Positions 1 to 11,400 of a stretch of 64,000 nt of DNA are shown piece by piece (position 1 is the stretch's first letter; each line of letters opens with the position of its first letter). A program made the position numbers and the translations under genes. Source of the stretch: Chlorokybus atmophyticus. Lineage: Eukaryota; Streptophyta; Chlorokybophyceae; Chlorokybales; Chlorokybaceae. The notes below the pieces were generated by a model that did no database searches, was not told the origin of the DNA, and saw only the letters and a list, made by a program, of their open reading frames with translations. The stretch is taken from assembly GCA_009103225.1 (NCBI GenBank), contig RHPI01002568.1, forward strand, positions 127,719 through 191,718, given 5' to 3'.

Positions 1-813
1 TGGGTGGGTGGGGGGGGGGGCCTCTTCAACATCCACGAAGATGGACTGGGTGTCGGTGTTACCAGCTTCATCAGTGGCTGTCGCCTTGATCTCCTTGCTG
101 CCGGGGGAGCTCCACTTGCAGAAACCAGAGGCAGTCGCCTAAAAGTACATACATGCTCATGAGCGCGCGCACACACACGCATGCATGCACAAGATACGTG
201 GAACCCAACGAACCCAACATGCGCACGCACGCACACACCACGGAGCCGTCGCCGCAGTCGATAGTGACGGTGACTTGGCTGGGGTCCTTGCATGAGTCGT
301 CGGTGACGTCCGTATCCACGCGGGTGTCCGCGCCAACAAGGTGGCTGCCACTGGCATCGGTGGGGGTGGCGGTGACAGAGGTAATGCTGGGACCCAAGTC
401 GCGCACGATTACGGTGGAGTCGGCGTAGGTGACACCGCAGCTGTTGGTGAGGCGAGCCCTCATGGGGTACGTGGTGCCTGGCGCAGCGGCGGCCGGCGAC
501 GTGACCGTGACGGCTGCGCCAGACGCATCGTTGAACTGCTCGTCTTGGTTCAAGTCTGCAAAACCAGCATGCTTACAGAGTCATGGGCGTGTGCCTGCGA
601 CTGCAATTTTGCGTTTCAATCACGCATGCATGCTCACCCCAATCGACAGTCTTGGCGCCGCAATCTTGCGATGAGTAAACCAGTAAACGCTCCCAACTGC
701 ACGCTCCCGCCGCATGACGACACCTCATACGGGCCGCCGATGCTGCAGCAAAAACAGGAGAAGAGTAAAGTGAGAACGGCCATGAGAGCGAGCGAGAGAG
801 AGAGAGAGAAGGG

Positions 814-864
<51 letters not shown>

Positions 865-2465
865 GCCAGCAGAGATGATGTCTCTTTGGTCTATCCGGAA
901 GCACCACTGCCCAGGCTGTCACACACCTGTAAGTGCGTGTGCATGCGCGCGTGCCTTGGCGTAGTACACGAGTTCGTAGTCACACAAGTGCATATGAGTG
1001 TGCGTGTGTGTATGGACCTGGCCGGTGTTGGAGTACTCTGTGAGCTTGCGGATTTCCGGGGTTTCAGAGCCTGGCAGGCTTGCGTACACCACGCCATCAC
1101 CAAGGTTGCATCCCGCTTGCGCATGATGGCAGTCCCATCCAGGTTGGCAGTCCACACCTGCTCGCACACGCATGTCAAACACTGTGACTTGTGGCGCAGG
1201 CAGCGACAAACGATGAGTCAACTTAGTACTGACAAATGACCAAGTTGCGCTCCCAAAAGCTGCGCAATTAACCAACCACAACCCATGTCATGATCTACGT
1301 GGCAAGGCGTGATTGACACGCACGCCCGCACGCACCGTTTGCTCCGCCGTAAAAATCTCCCACATCCCACTGCAACTTGTTGTAGTAGAAGCAGGAGAAC
1401 GCCTTGTCGCAGTTGAACGCAACTACCGCCTGGAACGTGCACCTCTTGTCGCTGTGCATGGCTTAGTAACCGACCTGTGCGTGAGTACACATGGTCAGCT
1501 AGTGCCAGTGTGTGCGTACCGCGAGGATGGCCAAGCATGCCATGCACATTCATGCATGCATGTATGTACACATGGACGGGCACGTACATCTACCCAGGTG
1601 GCAAGGAGCACGGCCTCGGCGGAGAAGGCGTCCGCGCCAACCTCCGACTGGGAGGGGAAGGCGGTCTGGACCTCCTGGCGCGGGTGCAGGTGTCGGCGGT
1701 CTGGTCCAGGCGGAACCACACAGAGGAACCATCCAGCCTGTCCCCTGCGTACGGTCCTGTTGTGTCCACGGCCCAGAAGCTATAGACATGGAGGCACAAC
1801 AAAGTTTGTGAATATGTGCGAGAGTGTCACATGCAAGCAGCCAAGGGGAAACTGGGAGTGACTGCGTACGGTGCGATCATTGGTGGGGTTTCCTCGACAG
1901 GGAAGGCGGAGGGCGTGAAGATTGAGGCGTGCTCGTCGAAAGTGATGTCCCCCTGCGCATGAGCGCATACCAACGGCATTGGAGGACATACAACGACGAC
2001 CAGCACGAGAAAAGGAGGGAACAAGCAGCTGCAACTCCTCAGATGAGGCTCACCGCCGTCATTGCAGAACACCTGTCCTGCCCTGGGGCTACCAAACACT
2101 GGGACCGCGAAGGGTATCTGCGCATGTGCGCGACAGAGAGAGATGTGAGTTGTGTGTGACGAGAGCAGCCGACATGCATGACATCAAACAAATAAAACAC
2201 AAAGATGACAACGACACTCACAGTGATGGGGTCGGAGTAGCCACCGGAGCTCCTGCAAAGCGCAGCGGGTAGTCAGGGTGAGCGTGCGTGTGTGCGTGCA
2301 TGCAGAGCTCAACAACAGCACCGGGAGGAGGAGAAAAACAAACCAGGCCACTCACGGGTCCAGGAGCACGTCGGCGGCGGCGGCGCTGAAGGGGAAAAAA
2401 CTGCTCAATGGCACCGCCGCCAGAGAGGGCGCCACCACCACAGTCAACACCCACAGCAGCAGCAT
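1..2465 (-). CDS. Secreted PKD/Ig-like multi-exon protein, partial, with frame breaks
   Basis: This is a gene read right to left that leaves the window at its left edge. The proposed start at 2465 opens a signal peptide (MLLLWVLTVVVAPSLAAVPL), so the product is probably exported. Exons that splice in phase are 2465-2356, 2252-2222 and 2117-2054, each with a GTGAG donor. Further coding-like stretches lie near 1952-1863 (DITFDEHASIF), 1790-1600 (DGSSVWFRLDQTADTC), 1480-1333 (a Cys/Tyr-rich segment ending VGDFYGGANG), 1165-1040 (ending TPEIRKLTEYSNTG), 555-242 and 138-about 21. The last two join in phase 0 and form a PKD/Ig-like beta domain (DCGDGS then IKATATDEAGNTDT). Frame changes inside the 1790-1600 and 1165-1040 stretches, and the phase into 1952, do not fit a simple splice model. 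Either the draft has indels or the gene is decaying. The function is unknown; an adhesive or extracellular matrix role is only inferred from the domain type. Confidence 0.55.
783..862. repeat. (GA)n microsatellite in an intron
   Basis: Nearly uninterrupted GA dinucleotides, with short breaks near 807-813, inside an inferred intron of the PKD-like gene. Long open frames across it in both directions are artefacts of the dinucleotide repeat. Confidence 0.95.
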
Positions 2466-2929
2466 GGACCATGGTGCCAGGCGGGAATGGGTGCTCACAC
2501 CTCCATCGCCACCACATGGGCTAGCGCTCTCTCTCTTGCTCCCTGCCTCGCTCTCTCTCCAAGCACATAAATAGGCGCTTGCAAAAGTGAGCCGCGTGGC
2601 TTACTGTGTCGTTCAATGTCTGCGCAGGCGTTGCTAAGGGGCCTGGTTGCTGACATGGCCGTAGGGAACAGGTACATTTCAGGATGGCACGTGCTGCTTT
2701 TTGTTGGACTTAAAGGGCGAACGGGTACTTGTATTGGCTGCTAGCAGCGCTGCTGACAACGGGATTGTCCATTTTCAAGGCTACTTAGGTCGTAATTGCT
2801 GTGCACCGGGGCTTTACCCACGTTTTCATCTGTGGCTGTGGGCGAGTGTTAGCTGCAAGAATTGTAAGCAGCAGGCGCTAACTTCGCCCGTCCGCCCATG
2901 GCCGTCGACGTGACAAGTCAAACCTGAAT

Positions 2930-3850
2930 GACAGTCACTTCATGAGATAGGCTGTCCAGTCCGTGTGTCACATCAGCACCAAAGTAAGAGTCATCGTCAC
3001 TGCTCAGTTCGGCCTTATTTATGTAGCCAGTCCCCATGGGGCCTGGCCAGGTCTGCGATTCGACTTTCAACCTGAGGATGCGCTCAGCGTGAGGTCCGCG
3101 CACTCCAGAGTGCGGACCTGAGCACCTACTTAGTGCTATACGAGTAAGCGGAGTGAAGACCCCCGCATAACTAGCGTCGTCAGGCGCAGGCGTCCCGTCA
3201 GCGTCAAACTCAGCTTGCAAATTGAAGGTCAATGCCATGCAACAGCACCACCTGCTCTAAACTTCTCAAGCAGTGATTCACTCAGTGCACTGTTGCTCAG
3301 GTCCGGATCTAGGCCGGCCTGCGGACTGGCTACGTTATTAACACGTGTAAACTGAGCAATGTGGTGGCTGGCGCTGACGCTGAAACAGCCTACACCTCAT
3401 GAAGAGTCCTAGGCCTTTCCACGCCGCAGCGCGAAGAAGGCCGATAGTAGTGCTTATGTGCTGCGGTGTGGCTGTGAACTCTCTCGTCATCAGGAGTAGG
3501 CTGTCACGGGGAACGGACGCTGTCAGCACCCTCTGCGGACAGAGAGCGTCCAAGCCAAAACCAATCAGGCCTAGCGCAGAGAAAGTCGGCGTCAGCGCTA
3601 TCAGGTGTAGGCGCTGTCACATCACACCATACTATTATGATCAATGCCTCGCAACAGCAGCGCCTGGACTGCGTTGTGAACGGTGCATTTGTTCTACACT
3701 CCAATGACTAGTATAGTACTAAGCAGGTGCTCAGGTCGGCACTCCAGAGTGCGGGCCTGGGGACTGGCTACATCAACAATACAGCCAAAGTGAGCAGTGA
3801 CGCTGACGCTTACGCTGATGCTGACGTCACACACGGTTTGAGCGACCTGT
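2930..3850. repeat. Degenerate repeat family in both orientations
   Basis: Three related copies can be seen. A unit containing 'caggtgctcaggtc', a short stem with an 'actccagagt' core and 'ggactggctac' lies on the plus strand at about 3719-3850, with a shorter relative at about 3295-3400. An inverted copy occupies about 2935-3130. Each is followed by GCTGACGCT-type hexamer runs. No coding potential is convincing; a 106-codon frame on the minus strand (2918-3238) runs through the inverted copy. This may be a decayed transposon or an expanded non-coding repeat. From 2566 to 4766 nothing else was recognised apart from this repeat and the hairpin at 4687. Confidence 0.55.
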
Positions 3851-4686
3851 ACCTGGTGAAGTAAGTGCTATCAGGCGTAGGCTGTCACGTCGGCTGCCAT
3901 GTGCGAACGGCTACAGTCGGCGCTAGTTGCTGACAAGTTGCGCAGCCGCGGTGGAGGTGCAGTGACAATCTCACGATCGCAAATCAGATCTTCCATTGGC
4001 GGGAAGCACACATTGACTAGTAGTCTGAGCGCAGGGTGTACTTGCTTGGGCAAGTTGTCGGTGCTTGTGCTTACCAGGCCTACACTGTGGTTGACGAAAA
4101 AGAAGCGCTCCAGGCAGACGGGCTGACTAGCTCACTGCTATGCTAGTGACCCCCCCCTGACATCGACATCGACACCATGCGGCCACAGCTTGTTGCCAAC
4201 AGGCACCCACCGTGAGTGCCAGTGCGTGACGCCAACTTCCTCACCGCCTCCTCCCCCGTGACCACACATGTGCCTGTCCGCCATCCGCCCAAGGTCCAAG
4301 TAGTGCGCACAAAAGGACACGGATGCACACGCACACACAAGTTCACACATGCAGGCACGTGCGTTTGCACATACAGCACGCCTTGAATGCTGTGGCTCCA
4401 TGAACGTCAACGCTTGGTCCAGTCAGACCTTTGATATGGTGCCCACATGTAGAGTGTCTCCTTTTCTGCGTGCCGCTACCACCAGCATCAATACCGGTAC
4501 CATGCTCGCTTTGCCATTACCNGCATACACACGTCACACTGCGACAGGCTAAGCTTAACCTTCAGGCTTAACCGATCAACAGACGACCACACCATTGACG
4601 CACGTATGCCATGCTAGCAGCAACCTGCAGTATACATACGTAGTCGCACACATCACACAACAGTCACGGCCAGCGCGCTGCGTCAC

Positions 4687-4727
4687 GGAAGGAAGAGCGT
4701 TCATTGCTCATGAATGCTCTTCCTTCC
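4687..4727. repeat. 18-bp inverted repeat (hairpin)
   Basis: Arms 4687-4704 and 4710-4727 are complementary with one mismatch, around a 5-base loop. It lies about 40 bases upstream of the LINE insertion site. Confidence 0.85.
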
Positions 4728-5119
4728 CGCACAGCCATATAATGGTCAATGTCTGCGCACCAGCAAGTAGTCGGCAAGGAAGGGGGCGGAGCGAACACGG
4801 TAGATAGGGTGGCGGCGGCGGCGGTGAGAGAGGGGACATGGGGATGGGGATGGGCGGGGGCGGGGAGGTGATGGGAGGGGGTTGAGAGCACCCTCTGGTA
4901 TGGCGGCGGCAGCTGCCATGGCCTGACCAGGCTTCGCCCGCAGTTCATGGCGGCCAGACTTCGGGCTCCGACAGCCGTTCGATCCGGTCACCCTGGCTGG
5001 ATCCGACGGTCTAGTTTTGGCGCAGCGGCTTTGTAGCCGTTGGGGGCAGCGGTGGCGGCCAGCAACGGCGGCGCTGGCATTCTGGTGCTTGTGGCGGTGG
5101 GGGAAGGTTGTGGGAGGGG

Positions 5120-5478
5120 TGGTTGTGCCGTGGGTGAGCGTCATGCACTAGCTGAGCGGGCCTGTCTTGGGCATCCGCGGTGAGGCTGTGTGTGTGTGAT
5201 TGCAAGCCCTGGCATAGTTGCCTTCTCCTGCGCCGACCTGGGTGATTGTGCTGTGGGTGAGCTTTATGCACTAGCTGAGCGCGCCTGTCTTGGGCATGCG
5301 CGGTGAGGCTGTGTGTGTGTAATTGCAAGCCTTAGCATAGTTGCCTTCTCCTGCGCCGACCTGGGTGATTGTGCTGTGGGTGAGCTTTATGCACTAGCTG
5401 AGCGCGCCTGTCTTGGGCATGCGCAGTGAGGCTGTGTGTGTGTAATTGCAAGCCTTAGCACAGTTGCCTTTCCGACGT
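5120..5478 (+). repeat. Three 123-bp tandem units in the LINE 5' UTR
   Basis: The phrase TGGGTGAG recurs at 5131, 5254 and 5377, exactly 123 bases apart, and the surrounding units (5120-5242, 5243-5365, 5366-about 5478) match with few differences; the third is cut short before ORF1. Tandem 5' UTR monomers act as promoters in mouse L1 elements; a promoter role here is inferred from position only. Confidence 0.9.
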
Positions 5479-5520
5479 CTACTTGCAGCGTCGTATAGTT
5501 GTTTGGGGTAGTGCTATTCT

Positions 5521-8373
5521 ATGGACGGGGGTGGTAATCAGCCTCCATCACCAGCGCACAGCCCCGGGCAGAGTATGGCTTGGACTTCAGCAGACCCAGC
5601 ACATCCGCTTTTGCTGGCACGTCCCGCTTTGCCAAAACTGCAGGCCACGACAGGGGTTTCCACAGGGAACCCCCAACTCACAGATAAGTTGGTAGCTGAA
5701 TTTTCCTCTCGTGCGGACGCAATACTTGCTGAGTCTTCTCATGCTAGCCACTTGCACGTCACCATTGCTAGCCAGCACTTTGAAGACTGGACCATTCAGT
5801 TGCGCAGTCGTACGTTGATCTTCCGCTTTGCATACAATCCAGCCTTGTCATCAGCAAATGCAGTCCGGTTGGCATGGCTAGACCGCGTTTGCACAGATGG
5901 GGAAGGGGGCAGTTTAGTCTCGGCAACATATCAACAACAAGGGGGAGAGTTTCAATGTATGTTCTCCTCCATTGCAAGGGCTGAGCGGCTCCTGGCCCAA
6001 GCCACATCTGGTCAACTCCCGCATTGCAATGGGCACCCGGTGCGCGTGTCGAAGTGGGAGCCACCTGAAATCACCCGTTTTTTGATCTCTTTTTTTGGAG
6101 CAAAGCCAGAGGTGATCCCATTTCTCCGTGCGGCGCTTCGCCCGTATGGGTTGTTGGGCGGTGCTCTTCAAGCAGGCAGGAACGCACCTCACTTCACCAC
6201 GCAGGCCACGAGGTATCGCTTCACTCCAGCTTCAGGCAAACAGTTGCCAGAGAGGATTTCTTTCACTGTGCAAGACGCCGGTGGGAAGACCTCACAAACC
6301 ATTGAGATCCTCACCCCGCACTCTCCTCCTACGTGTTACCTGTGCAGACAGCAAGGTCACACCCGCTTGGCTTGTCCGCTCCGTCCTCTTCCGACACAAC
6401 CGCAACCTCCTTCGGGACATGTTGCAGCTGCTGGCTCCCAGGCAGAGGCAGAGGAGTGGACCACTGTTGGCTCCCGCTCAGCGATGCGCCTGAGCAAGCA
6501 ACAGCAGGCCAGAGCGACTCTCGCAGCGGCGCCTCATGCTGCACGCCCTGCGCCAGAAGTGCCACCTGTGCCAACTGCCCCCTCTCCCCAAAGCCAGCTG
6601 TTGCAGCAGCCCTCAGCTTCAGGAGGGGTACGCAACGGTGCCCTCTCCAAGCCCTCGCCTGCAACAACGTTGCCCCCGGTGCGTGTCAGTCCGCCTTCGA
6701 AGAAGTTGGGCAAGGGGGTTCGCTTGACCATGGCGGCCAAGCAAGGAGCGAAGCTTCGCTCAACGGTGAAGTCTGCATCCCTCCCGGCTCCACCTTCCTC
6801 ACTGCCTAATCAGGCGCTTCTACAAGCCTGGCTGCAGCAGTCTGCGGAGCCCAGCGTTCACTCGGGCCAGCTTTCTGCGCACGAAGCTAAGGAGAACCCT
6901 ACGCACAATGCACCTCCCCATGCTGCTGCCGGTGGCCAACACCTGCTGGAGGTGCGAGAGGGTCCGGATGCGCCACCCGCTTCAGTGGAGCAACACCCTC
7001 CGGCGCTGCTATGCACACCTCGTCGTTCTCAGCTCCCCCCCTCCATGGAGGTGTCCCCAGCCCGCAGCTGGTACGATATCGTGGAGGTGGAAGAAGCTGC
7101 TGGTTCCACCCTCCATGAGCTTGCACCTATGACAGACCCACCACTCACCTCTCCTATGGCGGATGCGGAGCCAGGTGATGAGGACAGGGTGCATCAGGCT
7201 CTTCAACAGCTGTTCCCGGAACAGATGGAGCTACACGGCCGCTCCACAACTAAGCTGCGAGTCGTCCCGGTGGTGCTGCATGGCCCTCTTGCTCACCCGC
7301 ACCAGTCTCGCCTGCTTCTCACTGATGTGGGGCAGGCCTCCGGTTTGCACGTGGGCTCCAATGATTCATCTCTGCTGCATTCTCACTCTGCGGAGCACTT
7401 CTTGCGTGTCTCTTTGCGGCGAACGCTGGAGAAGCTGCACTATCCGCTCAACAGCTCCATGGAGGAAATGGAGTTGGACTATGCAGTGTCGAACACGATG
7501 GCCGTGAGAGGGACGGGCTCCCGGGCAGACACTGTGTACCTGTTGTGCATTCTCCTGCCTAACGATGGCCAATACACCCCCCGCAAGAAACTGCAAAAAT
7601 GGAGTCGCGTTGATGAATGGGCGGCACAGGTGACGGCGATGCCCTCCTCCTCGGGCTCCCTGGCGACGCAGCTGTGGCAGTGCATTCACGAGTGGCAGGA
7701 GCAACGGCAAGAGAACGGCGTTGCCTCGTACCTCTCCCCTCCTTCATCTCTCCCACCAACCGGCGTCACACCCTCGACCTCTGCGCGCTCGGTTGTGAAG
7801 AGGCTGTTCCCGCCTTTGCAAGAAGATGTGCTTGCGTCTCCCACCTCCCCTCGCCGACAAGGAACACGGGTGCGCACTACCTCCCCGCTGCAGTATACCA
7901 CAACTCTGGCGCTGGTGCTGCGTTGCGCAGCGAGCCGATGGTGGCTGGGCGTCTGCCGCACTTTGCCAGAAACAGCAACTCCCTTCACCCTTCCCTCCAT
8001 TCGGGCCCCAACACTGAGCTCCTCTGATGAGCTCTCCCGGCAGGCGGCAGAGACTGCGTTGGGGGTTCCCTCCTCTTCGCAATGGCGCCAGTGGGAGACG
8101 GCGTCCAGTGCGCTGGCAGCTGTGCTGAATGCGGAGATGGCGGTTAGCGTCTGGACGCTGCAGCAGCCTGGTGACCCAGACACCTTGGTGCTCAACTCGG
8201 GCATGCAAGCGGACGCGGCGTGGCTGGATCTGGCGCTTCTCCCACGCGTGGCGTCAGGCCCAGCCTCATTGCTGGACGCCGTCTCACTCCGTATCTGGCA
8301 GGCAGGCCGCCAGCAGCTACATCAGCTTGGCAACTTCCGGCGGGGGTGGATGCGTCACTCTTGCTCGCCATAG
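5521..8373 (+). CDS. LINE ORF1 protein (gag-like RNA-binding protein)
   Basis: An uninterrupted 950-codon frame precedes ORF2. In LINEs this protein coats the element RNA and acts as a nucleic-acid chaperone in the ribonucleoprotein particle. The direct evidence is one CCHC zinc knuckle at residues 272-285 (CYLCRQQGHTRLAC, spacing C-x2-C-x4-H-x4-C). The first 250 residues are folded-looking and could be the DUF4283-type domain common in plant LINE ORF1s; this is not proven. Residues about 290-550 are Pro/Ser/Ala/Gln rich and probably disordered. At 950 residues it is long for a LINE ORF1, with an unassigned C-terminal 400 residues. The ATG at 5521 comes soon after the third tandem unit and is the first in frame. 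It ends in TAG, 80 bases before ORF2, in a different frame. Confidence 0.85.
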   Translation: MDGGGNQPPSPAHSPGQSMAWTSADPAHPLLLARPALPKLQATTGVSTGNPQLTDKLVAEFSSRADAILAESSHASHLHVTIASQHFEDWTIQLRSRTLIFRFAYNPALSSANAVRLAWLDRVCTDGEGGSLVSATYQQQGGEFQCMFSSIARAERLLAQATSGQLPHCNGHPVRVSKWEPPEITRFLISFFGAKPEVIPFLRAALRPYGLLGGALQAGRNAPHFTTQATRYRFTPASGKQLPERISFTVQDAGGKTSQTIEILTPHSPPTCYLCRQQGHTRLACPLRPLPTQPQPPSGHVAAAGSQAEAEEWTTVGSRSAMRLSKQQQARATLAAAPHAARPAPEVPPVPTAPSPQSQLLQQPSASGGVRNGALSKPSPATTLPPVRVSPPSKKLGKGVRLTMAAKQGAKLRSTVKSASLPAPPSSLPNQALLQAWLQQSAEPSVHSGQLSAHEAKENPTHNAPPHAAAGGQHLLEVREGPDAPPASVEQHPPALLCTPRRSQLPPSMEVSPARSWYDIVEVEEAAGSTLHELAPMTDPPLTSPMADAEPGDEDRVHQALQQLFPEQMELHGRSTTKLRVVPVVLHGPLAHPHQSRLLLTDVGQASGLHVGSNDSSLLHSHSAEHFLRVSLRRTLEKLHYPLNSSMEEMELDYAVSNTMAVRGTGSRADTVYLLCILLPNDGQYTPRKKLQKWSRVDEWAAQVTAMPSSSGSLATQLWQCIHEWQEQRQENGVASYLSPPSSLPPTGVTPSTSARSVVKRLFPPLQEDVLASPTSPRRQGTRVRTTSPLQYTTTLALVLRCAASRWWLGVCRTLPETATPFTLPSIRAPTLSSSDELSRQAAETALGVPSSSQWRQWETASSALAAVLNAEMAVSVWTLQQPGDPDTLVLNSGMQADAAWLDLALLPRVASGPASLLDAVSLRIWQAGRQQLHQLGNFRRGWMRHSCSP

Positions 8374-8453
8374 GCGCGGAGGCTGGCGACAGCGGTGAAG
8401 TGCCTCATCACGCTGTCTTTGGCCTTGCGCACCATTGAGGCTACCTCCTACTT

Positions 8454-11400
8454 ATGCAATCTCTTAAACTATCGTCGTGGAATGTGCGTGGCCTTCATGG
8501 TCAGCGTCGGGCTTTTGGCATGAGCAAGCGGGGGCTGCTCAGGTCCAGGATTAGAGATTGGGGCAGCCTTGTCAACCATGCTATATTTCTGCAAGAAACC
8601 AAGCTTGGTTCCACAGGAGATGATCTATGGCTCCGCAAGTTCTGGAGGGGCTAATCAGTTTGGGCGCCAGCTGACGGAGGCCGAGGAGGAACCGCCATCC
8701 TCTACCCCTCCTCATGGAGCCCTCACGTTACTGCGGAAGGGGTGGCAGTGCCAGGACGGTGCTGTTGGCTGATGCTGAATTGGGAGGGCGGCTCCCTCCT
8801 CCTTCTTAATGTTTATGCACCCAACACAACGGGGGAGAGGGAAGTTTTCTTTGAGCAACTGGACCAGTCCCTTCCAGATGCAGACTGGTGCATTGCGGGA
8901 GGTGATTGGAACTGGGTGGGAGACGAAGACTTGGACCGCACTCACCCCTCCTCTGCACCTACCTTGTCGGAGCTAGCGGCCTTTGAACGCCTTGCAGGGA
9001 GGTACGCTTGGGAGGATTCCTACAGAGTATGCCAACCATCTGTACGGGAGTATACTTGGTCGAATGGCCGGGCTGGGGAGGAGCGCCGGGCTGCACGGCT
9101 TAATCGCTTCTACATCTCCCAATGCCTGCGGACGTCGTTGGCGGACCATGTGGTTCGCACGGGGGAAGTGCTGTCCGACCATAAACCCGTTACCCTTACT
9201 CTGCGCGCTGCCTCGGGCATCCGGAAGGGTCCAGGGCTTTGGAAACTTGATCCCTCCCTTCTGGGTGACGCACAGTTTTGCTCAGATGTGGAGGAGCTGT
9301 GGGCTTTGCACAGAGACACTCGGCCAGCAGGCGATTCCTATGTTGAATGGTTTGAGGAGGGATTGGCACGGCTGGCACAGCTGGCGCAGCAGCATGAGCA
9401 CCGTCGCAAAGAGCTACGCCGCAAGGAAGAACGTACGCTCCGTGTTCTGCTAGAATCTGCGGAACAAGCCTTGGCACTGAACCCGTGCAACCCAACACTG
9501 CAGCAAGACGCTACCTCTATCACTACGGGCTTGAAGGAGCTGGAAGAGCGCCACCTGGAGGGGGCCTTCATACGCCATGCCAACCGCTGGCGCCTTGAGG
9601 GCGAGCGCATGACAAAATTCTTTTTCGCAGCGGGCAAGCAGGCGCGCCTGTCCTCTCTCCTACACTCGGTCACTTACTCCGTGGAACATCACTCCCCACC
9701 GCTGCTGGAAGCACCCGCTATACTGGAGGCCACCGCAGCATACTACAAACACCTCCTTTCTTCCTCACCCTCTAACCCGGGGGAGAAGCAGGCTGCGTTG
9801 CGCAAGTGTGTAGCAGTCACCACCCGAGTGTTGGACGAGGATGCGGCCGTTGAGCTCGACGAACCCATCACTAAGGAAGAGCTACATCAGGCATTGCGGA
9901 GCATGGAGCCCCATCATGCCCCCGGAGAGGATGGACTCACCGCTCATTTCTGGCAGCACATGTGGCCGGTGTTAGGGGAAGAGTACTATGAGTACTGCCA
10001 GCATGTCTTGCGCAGAGGCTCCATGGGGGCATCGCAACGCAAAGGCATCATCACCATTCTACACAAGAAAGGCACGGTGTCGGACCTCAGGAACTGGCGG
10101 CCCATCACACTCCTTACTATACACCATAAAATTCTAGCGAAAGCTTTTTCCCGAAGATTTGCCCCGCTTCTGCCAGAGGTTCTTGCGGAGGAGCAGACCG
10201 GTTTTGTGCAGCATCGGTACATACTGGACAACGTGCTCACTGCCATGGATGCCCTCTCCCATGCCCAAGACTCCCGGCAACGCGCGGCCCTGCTTCTGCT
10301 GGACTTCGAGAAAGCTTTCGATCGGCTGGACTGGGATTTCCTGGACGCCATCATGAAAGCCCAAGGCTTCGGCCCTCCTCTGCGTAGCTGGATACGGTGC
10401 ATGAATGGAGGGGGAGAGAGCTCGGTTTTGGTTGACGGGTATGTTTCCGACCCCTTCTTCTTGCAGCGCAGCGTGAGGCAAGGCTGTCCTATGGCCCCAT
10501 CTCTTTTTGTACTTGCTACGGAGGCTCTGGGTTCTCTGCTTCGCGCTGATCCTCGCATCCGAGGCCTTCAGCTTCCCAAGGAGGAAGGGCCCGTGGAGGA
10601 GGAGACTGCGGAGGTGAAGTACTTTGCATTCGCGGACGACACATCTGTTATTTTGCAGCTCACGGAGGAATGCTTTGAAGCTTTCACGTCGGCCATCTCC
10701 ACATACTGTTTGGCGTCTGACTCCTTACTTAACCTTCACAAGAGTGTGGGCCTACTGATGGGTCCTTCCACGGGCTCCCCCCCTCCCGATTGGGGAGTAC
10801 GTTGGCTGGACCCCACTGACTCTGCTACGCTACTTGGTGTACCTATGGGCACCACCCTGCAACATCAGCAGCTGTTCACAGGAGTCCTGGAGAAGATTCA
10901 GGGCCGCCTCAACCTGTGGTCCAAGCAGTACCTGTCTCTCATGGGCAGAGCTCTTGTGATCAACCAGACAGTGTTGGCCTGCCTCTGGTACATTGCTGCG
11001 GTCGCTCGCCCAGACTGTCAGGACCTGCGTCAACTGCGGAAGGCCAGCACCTCCTTGCTCTGGCGTTCATCGCGGGAGGATGCCCCCCCCGCAATGCGTG
11101 GCAGAGTCAGTTGGGAAGTCTTGTGCCTTCCTCGCGGCGAAGGTGGCCTGGGCATTCTTGACCCAGCCACTCAGACCAGAGCCCTCCTCGCTAAGTGGGC
11201 GTCGCGCCTAGCTGATCCCACCTGGGCCCCTTGAAAAACTCTGGGACACGCCCAGCTACGCAAGTGGGCTACTGATCCTCGCTACCCAGAAGTACAGTGG
11301 CTACCTCCAGCTGCTGTGCTGCACGCCGAAGGTCTTCCTTTGCACGGAGGTGTCTCGCCACATTGGCACTATATTCTACGCAGCTGGCTGGCTGTTCGCC

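Noticed and set aside
5120-5478. CRISPR-like repeat array
   Set aside because: The 123-bp units are directly adjacent without spacers and lie in a LINE 5' UTR.
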